Origin: Fimenecus sp045532175
GTDB taxonomy: Bacteria; Bacillota; Clostridia; Oscillospirales; Acutalibacteraceae
Assembly (NCBI GenBank): GCA_045532175.1
Contig: JAZSFK010000053.1
Coordinates: forward strand, 1 to 43,272
DNA length: 43,272 bases
Direction: 5' to 3'
Below the pieces are notes generated by a model. The model searched no databases. It saw only the letters and a list, made by a program, of their open reading frames with translations, and was not told the origin of the DNA. Position 1 is the first letter of the stretch, and each line of letters opens with the position of its first letter. A program made the translations under genes and the position numbers. Shown in pieces: positions 27,166 through 34,476 of the stretch.

Positions 27166-27327
27166 GTAACTGCTAATTAAATCGAAGTGCAATTAACGAT
27201 GAGATATTATTTTGTCAGAGCCGTCAAAAAACGCAGGCAATACTTTGTGTATTAACGAGTATTTTAGACGAGCTGTGGCGGAAAAATAGCCATTGAGAAT
27301 TGTGCTTAAGATTTAATTAGTAGTTAC
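27166..27327. mobile_element. MITE-like 162-bp element with terminal inverted repeats
   Basis: GTAACTGCTAATTAAATC (27166-27183) and the inverted GTAACTACTAATTAAATC (27327-27310 on the minus strand) match at 17 of 18 positions, and weaker similarity goes inward for another 15 or so bases (AAG..CAATT..C.ATG). There is no open reading frame. The right end is 1 bp from the grpE stop codon (27329-27331). No clear target-site duplication is seen. Non-autonomous element is my inference; a large structured operon spacer is the alternative. Confidence 0.55.
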
Positions 27328-27328
27328 A

Positions 27329-27850
27329 CTAGTTAACTACTTTAACTATTGCGGGGCGGATTACTCTGTCGCCCATTTTGTATCCTGTTGAGAACACATC
27401 TGAAATACTGTTTTCGGGAAGATTTTCGTCCTCACCGTGCATTACTGCATTATGGATATTCGGGTCAAAGGTTTCACCTTTTTCACCGAATGATTCAACA
27501 CCAAGCTTTTTGAATGTTTCACCGTACTGATTAAAAATCATTTCAATACCCTTTTTGAAAGAATCAAGGTCAGTTATCTCTGCACTCATTGCTCTCATAA
27601 AGTTGTCATATACAGGTAAAAATTCACCGATTGTGCTTGCCTTTGTATCACCGTAAGCCATTTCCTTTTCTTTTTGTGAACGCTTACGGAAATTATCGTA
27701 TTCTGCCATAACTCTTAAAAGTCTGTCCTTTGTTTCACACAGTTCGGCAGTCAATTTTTCTTCTGCTGTCGGCTCTGTTGCTTCAACTGTTTCTTCTGCA
27801 ACCTCTTCAACAACTTCTTCGTTCTTTTCCTTTTTCTTATCTCTTGCCAT
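27329..27850 (-). CDS. grpE: Nucleotide exchange factor GrpE
   Basis: 173 residues. Releases ADP from DnaK. A highly acidic, low-complexity N-terminus (KKEKNEEVVEEVAEETVEATE) leads to a coiled coil containing LLRVMAEYDNFRKRSQKEKE, then the family signature in the C-terminal beta domain (FDPNIHNAVMHGED ... STGYKMGDRVIRPAIVKV). It follows hrcA by 1 bp and precedes dnaK. Confidence 0.97.
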   Translation of the reverse strand: MARDKKKEKNEEVVEEVAEETVEATEPTAEEKLTAELCETKDRLLRVMAEYDNFRKRSQKEKEMAYGDTKASTIGEFLPVYDNFMRAMSAEITDLDSFKKGIEMIFNQYGETFKKLGVESFGEKGETFDPNIHNAVMHGEDENLPENSISDVFSTGYKMGDRVIRPAIVKVVN

Positions 27851-27851
27851 T

Positions 27852-28880
27852 TTAATCCTCCAATGTATCGGACATTATTTTGCCCACGATTTCTGTTAAA
27901 TATTTTATACTCGGAATAAGTCTTGCATAGTCAATTCTTGTCGGACCGATAAGCCCCAACGCACCACTGTCTTTTCCGCCAACGGAATAATGTGAATAAA
28001 TCAGACTTGAATCCTGCAACTCACGGTAAAAATTCTCTTTACCGATAAGCACATTCGTGTTATTCTCTGCCTTATGCCCTGCAAAGAGATTTGTTAAAGG
28101 TTCTCCCCTTCTTAAAAACTCCATAATCTCATAGGCATTAGGATAATCGTTGTGATGAAGAAGATTTGACTGACCTTGCAACAACAACTGTGTCTGCTCG
28201 GTAAGCTGTGCCAAATCCGAAAGTGTTACCAGCAACGGTGAAATCGCAAGTGACTTGCTGCCCAATGAAAGTGCAAGAGTCTGAATAAGTGCTATGCTTA
28301 CCTCACTTGCCGATTTACCGATAAAGTGTTTTGAAACTATATTGTAAAACGTTTCAATAAGTTCAAGGTTCAATTCGCTGTCTGTTCGACAAACTCGGCT
28401 TTTCAGAATTCCCGATGATGAAAGCATAACCATCATAGCGGTATGTGTACCCAGAGGCACTAACTCAACTCTGCGGATAACTGCATTTTCATCAGTCGGT
28501 GTTGTTGAAACAACTGCACAGTTTGTAAGTTCAGCAAGAACCTGACCTGCCTGTTCAAGAATCTGTTGAGGTTCACCGCCTGCATCAGAAAGACGAGCCT
28601 CGATAAGTCTTTTTTCATTGATTGGCAGTTCATATCTGTTCATCAACTTGTCAACATAGTATCTGTAACCCATCTGTGATGGAATTCGACCTGCCGATGT
28701 GTGGGGTTGTTCAATGAAGCCAAGACGGGATAATTCTGCCATTTCATTACGAACGGTTGCTGACGATACAGGGATGCGTAAAAACTCAAGCAAGGTTTTT
28801 GAGCCCACAGGCTCACCCGTTGCGATATACCATTCTATAATGGCAGCAAGGATTTTTTCTTTTCTCTCGCTGAGCTTCAT
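27852..28880 (-). CDS. hrcA: Heat-inducible transcription repressor HrcA
   Basis: 342 residues. Binds CIRCE and represses the class I heat-shock operon. Winged helix at 1-80 with PVSSATVRNEMAELSRLGFIEQPHTSAGRIPS, the family signature, then the GAF-like domain and the conserved end LGLIGPTRIDYARLIP. I take the ATG at 28880, which has AAGGGGTGA upstream; the open frame runs on upstream across the promoter and CIRCE and cannot be coding there. First gene of hrcA-grpE-dnaK-dnaJ. Confidence 0.97.
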   Translation of the reverse strand: MKLSERKEKILAAIIEWYIATGEPVGSKTLLEFLRIPVSSATVRNEMAELSRLGFIEQPHTSAGRIPSQMGYRYYVDKLMNRYELPINEKRLIEARLSDAGGEPQQILEQAGQVLAELTNCAVVSTTPTDENAVIRRVELVPLGTHTAMMVMLSSSGILKSRVCRTDSELNLELIETFYNIVSKHFIGKSASEVSIALIQTLALSLGSKSLAISPLLVTLSDLAQLTEQTQLLLQGQSNLLHHNDYPNAYEIMEFLRRGEPLTNLFAGHKAENNTNVLIGKENFYRELQDSSLIYSHYSVGGKDSGALGLIGPTRIDYARLIPSIKYLTEIVGKIMSDTLED

Positions 28881-28903
28881 TTTGTCACCCCTTTTTGTGC
28901 TGT

Positions 28904-28930
28904 TTAGCACTCTCGTTATTAGAGTGCTAA
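28904..28930 (-). promoter_or_regulatory. CIRCE operator (HrcA binding site)
   Basis: Perfect TTAGCACTC-N9-GAGTGCTAA inverted repeat (arms 28904-28912 and 28922-28930). It lies just downstream of the -10 box, so HrcA would block initiation, and in the leader of the hrcA mRNA. Confidence 0.98.
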
Positions 28931-28941
28931 CTCTATTAAAT

Positions 28942-28970
28942 AATATACATTCTTTTCTAAAAAATGTCAA
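28942..28970 (-). promoter_or_regulatory. Promoter of the hrcA heat-shock operon
   Basis: -35 TTGACA (28970-28965), 17-bp spacer, -10 TATATT (28947-28942), placed directly before CIRCE. Confidence 0.92.
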
Positions 28971-29066
28971 GGGATTAATTGTAAATAATTTGTTAATACG
29001 GATTTTGATGATTATTTGTAATAGAAAACATACGGGCAAATTCTAATTTATATAATCTTCAAGCAA

Positions 29067-29093
29067 AGAAAAAGCGTGGTATAAAACCACGCT
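29067..29093 (-). terminator. Intrinsic terminator after gtrA
   Basis: AGCGTGGT/ACCACGCT stem (minus 29093-29086 and 29080-29073) with a short loop, then TTTTTCTTT. It ends the gtrA transcript before the hrcA promoter. Confidence 0.9.
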
Positions 29094-29101
29094 GAAGAAT
29101 T

Positions 29102-29554
29102 CTATTTATTCTTTTCTTTTTCGGCAATATCGTTTGTGTTGATTGATTTGCCGTAAACCCAGAATCTGCAAACAAGAAATTCTGTTACCATATTACAAAG
29201 CATTGTTACCGCAAGGACAATATACTCATTAACTCCGTTGTTTTCCGCCATATTGCCGAGGTATGTTGAAACAGGCGTGAAAATGAGATAATAAATTGCC
29301 ACCTTGAGCATTGCAACAGGCACATTCGTTGCGGATTTGAATGTATAACGACGATTCACAGTAAAGTTGTAAAGAACGGACAACACAAGTGCTGTAAGAT
29401 AACTGCCCCAGTATTCAAGATGTGCAACCTCGTTTAAGAGAGTGAACGTAACCGTCTGAATAATACCTGCGCCCATTGAGAATGCTACGAATTTCGCAAC
29501 CTGAATTGCAGTTTCTTTAGGTGTAAGCTTTGCTTTTCCCTTATTCTCTGCCAT
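29102..29554 (-). CDS. GtrA-like membrane protein
   Basis: 150 residues with four hydrophobic helices, the GtrA fold. Motifs: FVAFSMGAGIIQTVTFTLLN in the first helix and VLYNFTVNRRYTFKS after the second, the latter (NFxxNRxxTF) being the family hallmark. Relatives move undecaprenyl-linked sugars across the membrane for wall or surface glycan decoration. No glycosyltransferase partner is next to it. Charged ends (MAENKGKAKLTPKE, AEKEKNK) are cytoplasmic. It has GGGGG upstream of the start and its own promoter. Confidence 0.88.
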   Translation of the reverse strand: MAENKGKAKLTPKETAIQVAKFVAFSMGAGIIQTVTFTLLNEVAHLEYWGSYLTALVLSVLYNFTVNRRYTFKSATNVPVAMLKVAIYYLIFTPVSTYLGNMAENNGVNEYIVLAVTMLCNMVTEFLVCRFWVYGKSINTNDIAEKEKNK

Positions 29555-29585
29555 AATACAATCCCCCTTGATTCCTTATATTTAA

Positions 29586-29613
29586 ATTATAACACACAGT
29601 TTTATTTTTGCAA
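29586..29613 (-). promoter_or_regulatory. Promoter of gtrA
   Basis: -35 TTGCAA (29613-29608), 16-bp spacer, -10 TATAAT (29591-29586). The -35 begins right after the T-tract of the pncC terminator. Confidence 0.7.
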
Positions 29614-29648
29614 GAAAAAAGACTCTTACAATTACTGTAAAAGTCTTT
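29612..29648 (-). terminator. Intrinsic terminator after pncC
   Basis: On the minus strand AAAGACTTTTACA pairs with TGTAAGAGTCTTT (one G-T), loop GTAAT, followed by a T run. Closely similar in sequence to the lysS terminator at 32362-32399. Confidence 0.9.
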
Positions 29649-29656
29649 TAGTATAA

Positions 29657-30151
29657 TCATAATATTTTCAAAAGTTCGTCGACTATCTCTTTTGCCACCG
29701 TCATTTTGCACCTAAATCGTGTTGGTTGTGGCAGGAATTCAAAGTAATAATCATAAATTTTATCTTTAAAACTGAATGCAAACCATACGCTACCCGGTTT
29801 TGATGCGTTTTCGTTTTCAGGGTCAACATTTTCCAGTGAGCCTGTTACACCGACACCGATATCTGCATCATAAGATTTTCGACAAGTTTCTGCCATAGCA
29901 CAAGCAGTTTCTTTTGAATAAACTGTATATTTTTCAATAATTCCCTCAGGTACACCCTGCATGATTTTTGCCTCATTACAATATGTGACAAATGCACCTT
30001 TAAGCACGGCAGATGCACCTTTGATATCGGTTATAAGGGATGCCAACTGTCCCGAAGTACAGCTTTCCATTGTTGTAATCGTAAGTTTTTTCTCTGTTAA
30101 CAGTTTGGTCAGTTTTGCATATTCATTTCTGATTTCCTGCTCGTTATACAT
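29657..30151 (-). CDS. pncC: CinA C-terminal domain protein, nicotinamide-nucleotide amidase
   Basis: 164 residues, a stand-alone CinA C-terminal domain. Relatives deamidate NMN to nicotinate mononucleotide in the pyridine nucleotide cycle. The active-site region TTMESCTSGQLASLITD (Ser/Thr-rich with the catalytic serine in ESCTSG), FVTYCNEAK, and VGVTG fit. The C-terminus is slightly longer than usual between IGVGVTG and the last strand, with ENVDPENENASKPGSVWFAF. The MogA-like N-terminal domain of full CinA is absent. AGGAG precedes the ATG. Confidence 0.9.
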   Translation of the reverse strand: MYNEQEIRNEYAKLTKLLTEKKLTITTMESCTSGQLASLITDIKGASAVLKGAFVTYCNEAKIMQGVPEGIIEKYTVYSKETACAMAETCRKSYDADIGVGVTGSLENVDPENENASKPGSVWFAFSFKDKIYDYYFEFLPQPTRFRCKMTVAKEIVDELLKIL

Positions 30152-30244
30152 TTTAATTATCTCCTGTATAGGTTAATCGGCATTATATAATATAACAAAT
30201 TCCGTCTTTATTATCACTACAGAAACATTTTACCATTTATTGTG

Positions 30245-31537
30245 TTATTTGCTTTCTAACGGAAAAATTATTGAAACTGTAAATTCTTTTGTTTCTTGAT
30301 TATATTCCCATTCTACATCTCCGTTGTATTTTTTGGCTGTGCGACAAACACTTTTGAAGCCGTACCCGTGTAGCCCGTCAGTCTTTTTTGTTGAAATAAG
30401 CCTACCGTTCTTCACCAATGGAGGAGTATCCGACGAATTAGTTACATCAACAACCAGCATTTTTCCAAGTTTATTAATACCTATGATTATAATTTTGCCG
30501 TTACTTTGAGTAGCGGACTCAATCGCATTATCCAACATATTATTTAAAATTGACGTCAAATCGTTATCTGCCATAAATGAAACATCGGAATTATGAATGT
30601 TCTTTTCGAATATGATATTGTTTTTTTCACAGATATAATCATATTTACTTAGTATTAAATCCAATAACCTGTTTGATGTTTTCCCAATTTGGTTAGTTGT
30701 TTCTAAATCATCTACTATTCCCACAATATATTGTTTTATTTTTTCCGGTTCACAGGACAAATCGTACAATGCTCTGTAATGTTTTTTTGTATCGTGAACA
30801 AAAAGTTGCAGTTCGTCATTTTGGTGTTCCAACAATTCAAAATATGTATTATTGATTTCCTGCTCTTGTTGAAAAGCTCTCAATTCAAGCAGTTCTTGTT
30901 CTTTTTTTGCTTGTTTCTGTTGTAATATGCAAGTTGTTATAACAGCTATAATCAAAAATATGCTTGAACATGCTAATGTTAACAATATATTGTTTGGAAG
31001 AGTGAAATAACTGCAAATTATTACAAAATTCACTAAAATTAATAATAATGATAAGGGAAAAACGAAAAAGGTAAAATTTATTTTTTCATCGGAACGTGAT
31101 TTGTTTATTATCTCGGACACTATTTTCAAAAGTATAAATAACAGGGATTTACTGAAAACAATCAACAGAATATAAGTGTATGTGTTTTCAATAAAATCAC
31201 GCATAGTGTCACCATTGATAAAGTTAAGAATGTTCAGAACAATAAACTCTGTTAACAGAACTAAACATATATTTAAAACCGAGTAAAACAATGAAAATAC
31301 AATGTTTTGCTTGTATAATACCTTGGCAAAAGCAAAATGAAATATCAGCATAAGGATAATGTTAATTATGACATTATAATTAAATATCAAATTGAATATA
31401 CACATTATCATATAACCTATCACTATGACAATCGGATTCTTAATTTTAAACTCTGTTTTTTGCATACCTTCGTAGAAAGAAATAAATACAAAAGCCTCAA
31501 TAAGCTGAAGAATAATATTCAAAGATATTGAATGCAT
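30245..31537 (-). CDS. AgrC-like sensor histidine kinase (GHKL)
   Basis: 430 residues. The first 210 contain about six membrane helices, then a coiled coil (QQKQAKKEQELLELRAFQQ region) and a kinase core: H248 in LFVHDTKKHYRAL is the likely phosphorylated histidine, LNNMLDNAIESATQ is the N box and GLHGYGFKSVCRTA the G box. This is the HPK10 type used by peptide quorum-sensing receptors. Its ribosome binding site AAGGAGG lies in the last codons of the response regulator, whose stop is 1 bp before the start, so the pair is coupled. No peptide or AgrB-type processing gene is nearby. AT-rich compared with neighbours. Confidence 0.88.
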   Translation of the reverse strand: MHSISLNIILQLIEAFVFISFYEGMQKTEFKIKNPIVIVIGYMIMCIFNLIFNYNVIINIILMLIFHFAFAKVLYKQNIVFSLFYSVLNICLVLLTEFIVLNILNFINGDTMRDFIENTYTYILLIVFSKSLLFILLKIVSEIINKSRSDEKINFTFFVFPLSLLLILVNFVIICSYFTLPNNILLTLACSSIFLIIAVITTCILQQKQAKKEQELLELRAFQQEQEINNTYFELLEHQNDELQLFVHDTKKHYRALYDLSCEPEKIKQYIVGIVDDLETTNQIGKTSNRLLDLILSKYDYICEKNNIIFEKNIHNSDVSFMADNDLTSILNNMLDNAIESATQSNGKIIIIGINKLGKMLVVDVTNSSDTPPLVKNGRLISTKKTDGLHGYGFKSVCRTAKKYNGDVEWEYNQETKEFTVSIIFPLESK

Positions 31538-31538
31538 A

Positions 31539-32246
31539 CTATTTCCTCCTTTTTAGATAGTTAAAGAAATATTTTCTGAAAGAAGATTGATTTCTATATG
31601 AAATACTTATTAATTCGCCTGTTGTTAATTTTACTTCATTACGTTTGTATTGGTCTATATAGTCTAAATTCAATATATAACTCTTGTGAACTCTGTAAAA
31701 GCTTATATGGGTTAATTTCTTCTCCCAATAGTCAATAAGGTTAGGTGAATAAAAATTTCCCGTAACAGTTACAATTTTAACTTTACGACCATCGGTTTCA
31801 ATATAAATAATATCTTTAACTTTAATTTTTCTCACTATGTTATCATCTTTTAAAAACAGTTCTATTGTTTTGTCATTGATTAGTTCAACCGCTTTATCAA
31901 GACCGGTGTAGAATCGCTGATAATCTAATGGCTTTTTTATAAATCTTAAGGCGAACAAATCCATAGCGTCGTCAATATACTTTTCATATTCTGTGATGAA
32001 GAAAATTATAATGTTTTTGTTATTCTCTTTTAGCTTTTTAGCAACTTCAAGACCGGAAATATCGCCTATTTCTATGTCCAAAAAAGCAATATTGTAACTT
32101 GTGGCGGATTCCTTTGCTTTTTGTCCATCATCAAACAAATCATAAAAGCACGTAATATTTTTTTCTTCACAGTATTTAAATAAATACTCGACAATGACAT
32201 TTCTACACTTGCTGTCATCATCGCAGATTAGTGCATTAATTGTCAT
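31539..32246 (-). CDS. LytTR-family response regulator (AgrA-like)
   Basis: 235 residues. Receiver domain with the acidic pocket (CDDD near 8-11) and phospho-acceptor D57 in IAFLDIEIGDISG, conserved K in FIKKPLD. A C-terminal LytTR DNA-binding domain starts near 135 (IVRKIKVKDIIYIETDGRKV ... FYRVHKSYILNLDYI). Works with the kinase encoded immediately downstream. The ATG at 32246 has GGTGA ahead; the frame upstream lacks support. Targets are unknown; repeated ACTGCA at 32337 and 32351 upstream of its promoter may be an autoregulatory site. Confidence 0.9.
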   Translation of the reverse strand: MTINALICDDDSKCRNVIVEYLFKYCEEKNITCFYDLFDDGQKAKESATSYNIAFLDIEIGDISGLEVAKKLKENNKNIIIFFITEYEKYIDDAMDLFALRFIKKPLDYQRFYTGLDKAVELINDKTIELFLKDDNIVRKIKVKDIIYIETDGRKVKIVTVTGNFYSPNLIDYWEKKLTHISFYRVHKSYILNLDYIDQYKRNEVKLTTGELISISYRNQSSFRKYFFNYLKRRK

Positions 32247-32295
32247 ACATTCACCATCCGTTTCGCAATAAAAATTTACGGTACTACTCACTTTA

Positions 32296-32324
32296 ATTCT
32301 AACAAAAGACTTTTTCAATAGCAA
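32296..32324 (-). promoter_or_regulatory. Promoter of the two-component operon
   Basis: -35 TTGCTA (32324-32319), 17-bp spacer, -10 TAGAAT (32301-32296). Just upstream lie ATGCA-N4-TGCAT (32330-32343) and two ACTGCA copies 14 bp apart (32337, 32351), candidate regulator sites. Confidence 0.7.
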
Positions 32325-32361
32325 GAAAAATGCAAAACTGCATATATTTTACTGCAATTCT

Positions 32362-32399
32362 GTAAAAAAAGACTCTTACTAATTCAAGTAAGAGTCTTT
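32362..32399 (-). terminator. Intrinsic terminator after lysS
   Basis: Near-perfect 13-bp stem AAAGACTCTTACT/AGTAAGAGTCTTT around a 6-base loop, followed by seven T on the minus strand, 5 bp after the lysS stop. Confidence 0.93.
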
Positions 32400-32404
32400 G
32401 ACTA

Positions 32405-33898
32405 TTAGTCAAGTGGTTTCATTGTCGGGAAGAGAATTACGTCACGGATTGCCTGACTGTCTGTAAGGAGCATTGTCATACGGTCAATACCGAAACCGAT
32501 ACCGCCTGTTGGTGGCATACCGAGTTCAAGAGCATAAAGGAAGTCTTCATCAGTTGTGTTAGCTTCTTCGTCACCGAGGGCTAAAAGTTCTTCCTGTGCC
32601 TTGAATCTTTCTCTCTGGTCAATCGGGTCGTTAAGCCCTGAATAGGCATTTGCCATTTCCCAACCGTTCATAAAGAACTCAAAACGTTCAACATAGTTCG
32701 GGTCTTCAGGCTTTTTCTTTGTAAGCGGAGAAATCTCAATCGGATGGTCCATAACGAATGTTGGCTGAACAAGATGTTCCGCAACAAATTCTTCAAAGAA
32801 GAGGTTGAGAATGTCACCTTTCTTGTGATGCTTTTCAAATTCAACATGATGCTCTTTAGCAACTGCATGAGCTTCTTCTGTTGAATGAATTTCGTTAAAG
32901 TCAACACCTGAATATTTCTTAACTGCATCAAGCATTGTGATTCTCTCAAACGGCTTACCTAAATCCATTTCAATTCCGTTGAATACGATTTTTGTTGTGC
33001 CGAGAACCTCCTGTGCTACATAACGATAGAGATTTTCTGTCAAATCCATCATACCGTGGTAGTCAGTATATGCCTGATAAAGTTCCATAAGTGTGAATTC
33101 CGGGTTATGACGTGTGTCAAGACCTTCGTTACGGAAAACACGACCGATTTCGTAAACTCTTTCCATACCGCCAACGATAAGACGTTTTAAGTAAAGTTCA
33201 AGAGAAATACGGAGTTTGATGTCTGTATCAAGAGCATTAAAATGTGTTTCAAACGGTCTTGCTGCTGCACCACCTGCATTGTAAACAAGCATTGGTGTTT
33301 CGACTTCCATAAAGCCTTCACCGTCAAGGTATCTGCGGACTGCACTGATAATCTTTGAACGGTTAATGAGAGTCTGTTTTGACTCCTGATTCATAATAAG
33401 GTCAATATAACGCTGACGATATCTCATATCAGTATTTGTAAGACCGTGGAACTTTTCAGGAAGAATCTGCAAGCTCTTTGAAAGAAGTGTTACATTAGTT
33501 GCGTGAATTGAAATCTCGCCTGTTTTTGTTCTGAAAACTTCACCCTCAATACCGATGATATCACCGATATCAAGCTTCTTAAAGCCTTTATATTCCTCTT
33601 CGCCGATGCTGTCGCGGGCTACATAAGACTGGATATTACCCTTTAAGTCCTGAATATTGCAGAATGAAGCTTTACCCATAACACGCTTTGACATCATACG
33701 ACCTGCAACACGTACTGTCTTGCCTTCAAGCTCGTCAAAGTTATCTTTAACATCAGCACTATGATGTGTCTGGTCATATTTTGTAATTACAAATGGGTCC
33801 TTGCCTTCTTCCTGCAAAGCCTTCAACTTTTCCTGACGGATTCTTTGCTGTTCACCCAAATCAAGTTCAGGCTGATTCTGCTTAATATTATCTGCCAT
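32405..33898 (-). CDS. lysS: Lysine--tRNA ligase, class II
   Basis: Charges tRNA-Lys. 497 residues. OB-fold anticodon-binding domain with VRVAGRMMSKRVMGKASF (near 65-80), then the class II core: motif 2 FRNEGLDTRHNPEFTLME and motif 3 GIGFGIDRMTMLLT. The ATG at 33898 follows AAGGTG; an in-frame GTG at 33907 overlaps that site. It is 10 bp from greA, a common gene pair in Clostridia. Confidence 0.98.
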   Translation of the reverse strand: MADNIKQNQPELDLGEQQRIRQEKLKALQEEGKDPFVITKYDQTHHSADVKDNFDELEGKTVRVAGRMMSKRVMGKASFCNIQDLKGNIQSYVARDSIGEEEYKGFKKLDIGDIIGIEGEVFRTKTGEISIHATNVTLLSKSLQILPEKFHGLTNTDMRYRQRYIDLIMNQESKQTLINRSKIISAVRRYLDGEGFMEVETPMLVYNAGGAAARPFETHFNALDTDIKLRISLELYLKRLIVGGMERVYEIGRVFRNEGLDTRHNPEFTLMELYQAYTDYHGMMDLTENLYRYVAQEVLGTTKIVFNGIEMDLGKPFERITMLDAVKKYSGVDFNEIHSTEEAHAVAKEHHVEFEKHHKKGDILNLFFEEFVAEHLVQPTFVMDHPIEISPLTKKKPEDPNYVERFEFFMNGWEMANAYSGLNDPIDQRERFKAQEELLALGDEEANTTDEDFLYALELGMPPTGGIGFGIDRMTMLLTDSQAIRDVILFPTMKPLD

Positions 33899-33908
33899 TT
33901 TATTCACC

Positions 33909-34376
33909 TTATCTTGTGATTTCTACGATTTTAAATTCAAGTGTGCCGTTTGGTACGTCAATTGTAACCTTATCGCCTTTTTTGTGGCCTATAAGTGCCT
34001 TACCAACAGGAGATTCGTCTGAAATCTTACCTGCAGCCGGGTCAGCCTGTGCAAAACCAACGATTGTGTATGTGTAAGTCTTTTTCTTTTTATCAGTAAG
34101 TTTAACTGTTGAGCCGATGTGTACATTTTCGTTGCCAAGTGTTTCAACGTCAAGAATCTTTGCATTTTTGATAATGTACTCGATTTCACCGATACGTGCT
34201 TCAAGCTTAGCCTGGTCATTCATAGCCTCGTCATATTCACTGTTTTCTGACAAGTCACCAAAGCTCTTTGCAAGTTTAATTTTCTCAGCAGCTTCTTTTC
34301 TGCCATTGACTTTTAAATCCTCAAGTTCAGCTTCAAGCTGTTTGAGTGCTTCTATTGTGAGTAATGTTTCTGCCAT
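33909..34376 (-). CDS. greA: Transcription elongation factor GreA
   Basis: Rescues backtracked RNA polymerase by stimulating transcript cleavage. 155 residues. N-terminal coiled coil with the acidic tip LAKSFGDLSENSEYDEAM (D and E near 41-44), then the FKBP-like C-terminal domain (IGSTVKLTDKKKK ... SDESPVGKALIGHKKGD). AGGAG ahead of the ATG. First gene of greA-lysS. Confidence 0.98.
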   Translation of the reverse strand: MAETLLTIEALKQLEAELEDLKVNGRKEAAEKIKLAKSFGDLSENSEYDEAMNDQAKLEARIGEIEYIIKNAKILDVETLGNENVHIGSTVKLTDKKKKTYTYTIVGFAQADPAAGKISDESPVGKALIGHKKGDKVTIDVPNGTLEFKIVEITR

Positions 34377-34447
34377 TTTTAAAACTCCTTTAAATTCGGA
34401 TTTTGGGCATAACTAAACAAGCAGTTATACTGCCCCAATTAGCATAT

Positions 34448-34476
34448 ATTATATTAAATATTTCAAGCCGTGTCAA
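34448..34476 (-). promoter_or_regulatory. Promoter of greA-lysS
   Basis: -35 TTGACA (34476-34471), 17-bp spacer, -10 TATAAT (34453-34448). The -35 overlaps the stop codon of the 255-aa gene upstream (34473-34475). The leader can form a bulged hairpin (34405-34413 with 34424-34435). Confidence 0.9.

Noticed and set aside
27109..27328. Riboswitch or second CIRCE ahead of dnaK
   Set aside because: No TTAGCACTC arm or known riboswitch core is seen; the inverted ends fit a MITE-like element better.
28881..29039. N-terminal extension of hrcA
   Set aside because: It would translate through the promoter and the CIRCE element; the ATG at 28880 has a good ribosome binding site and matches known HrcA starts.
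30152..30244. Possible AgrD-like peptide gene next to the AgrC-like kinase
   Set aside because: No start codon with a ribosome binding site and a short Cys-containing frame is found here or at 32247-32404.
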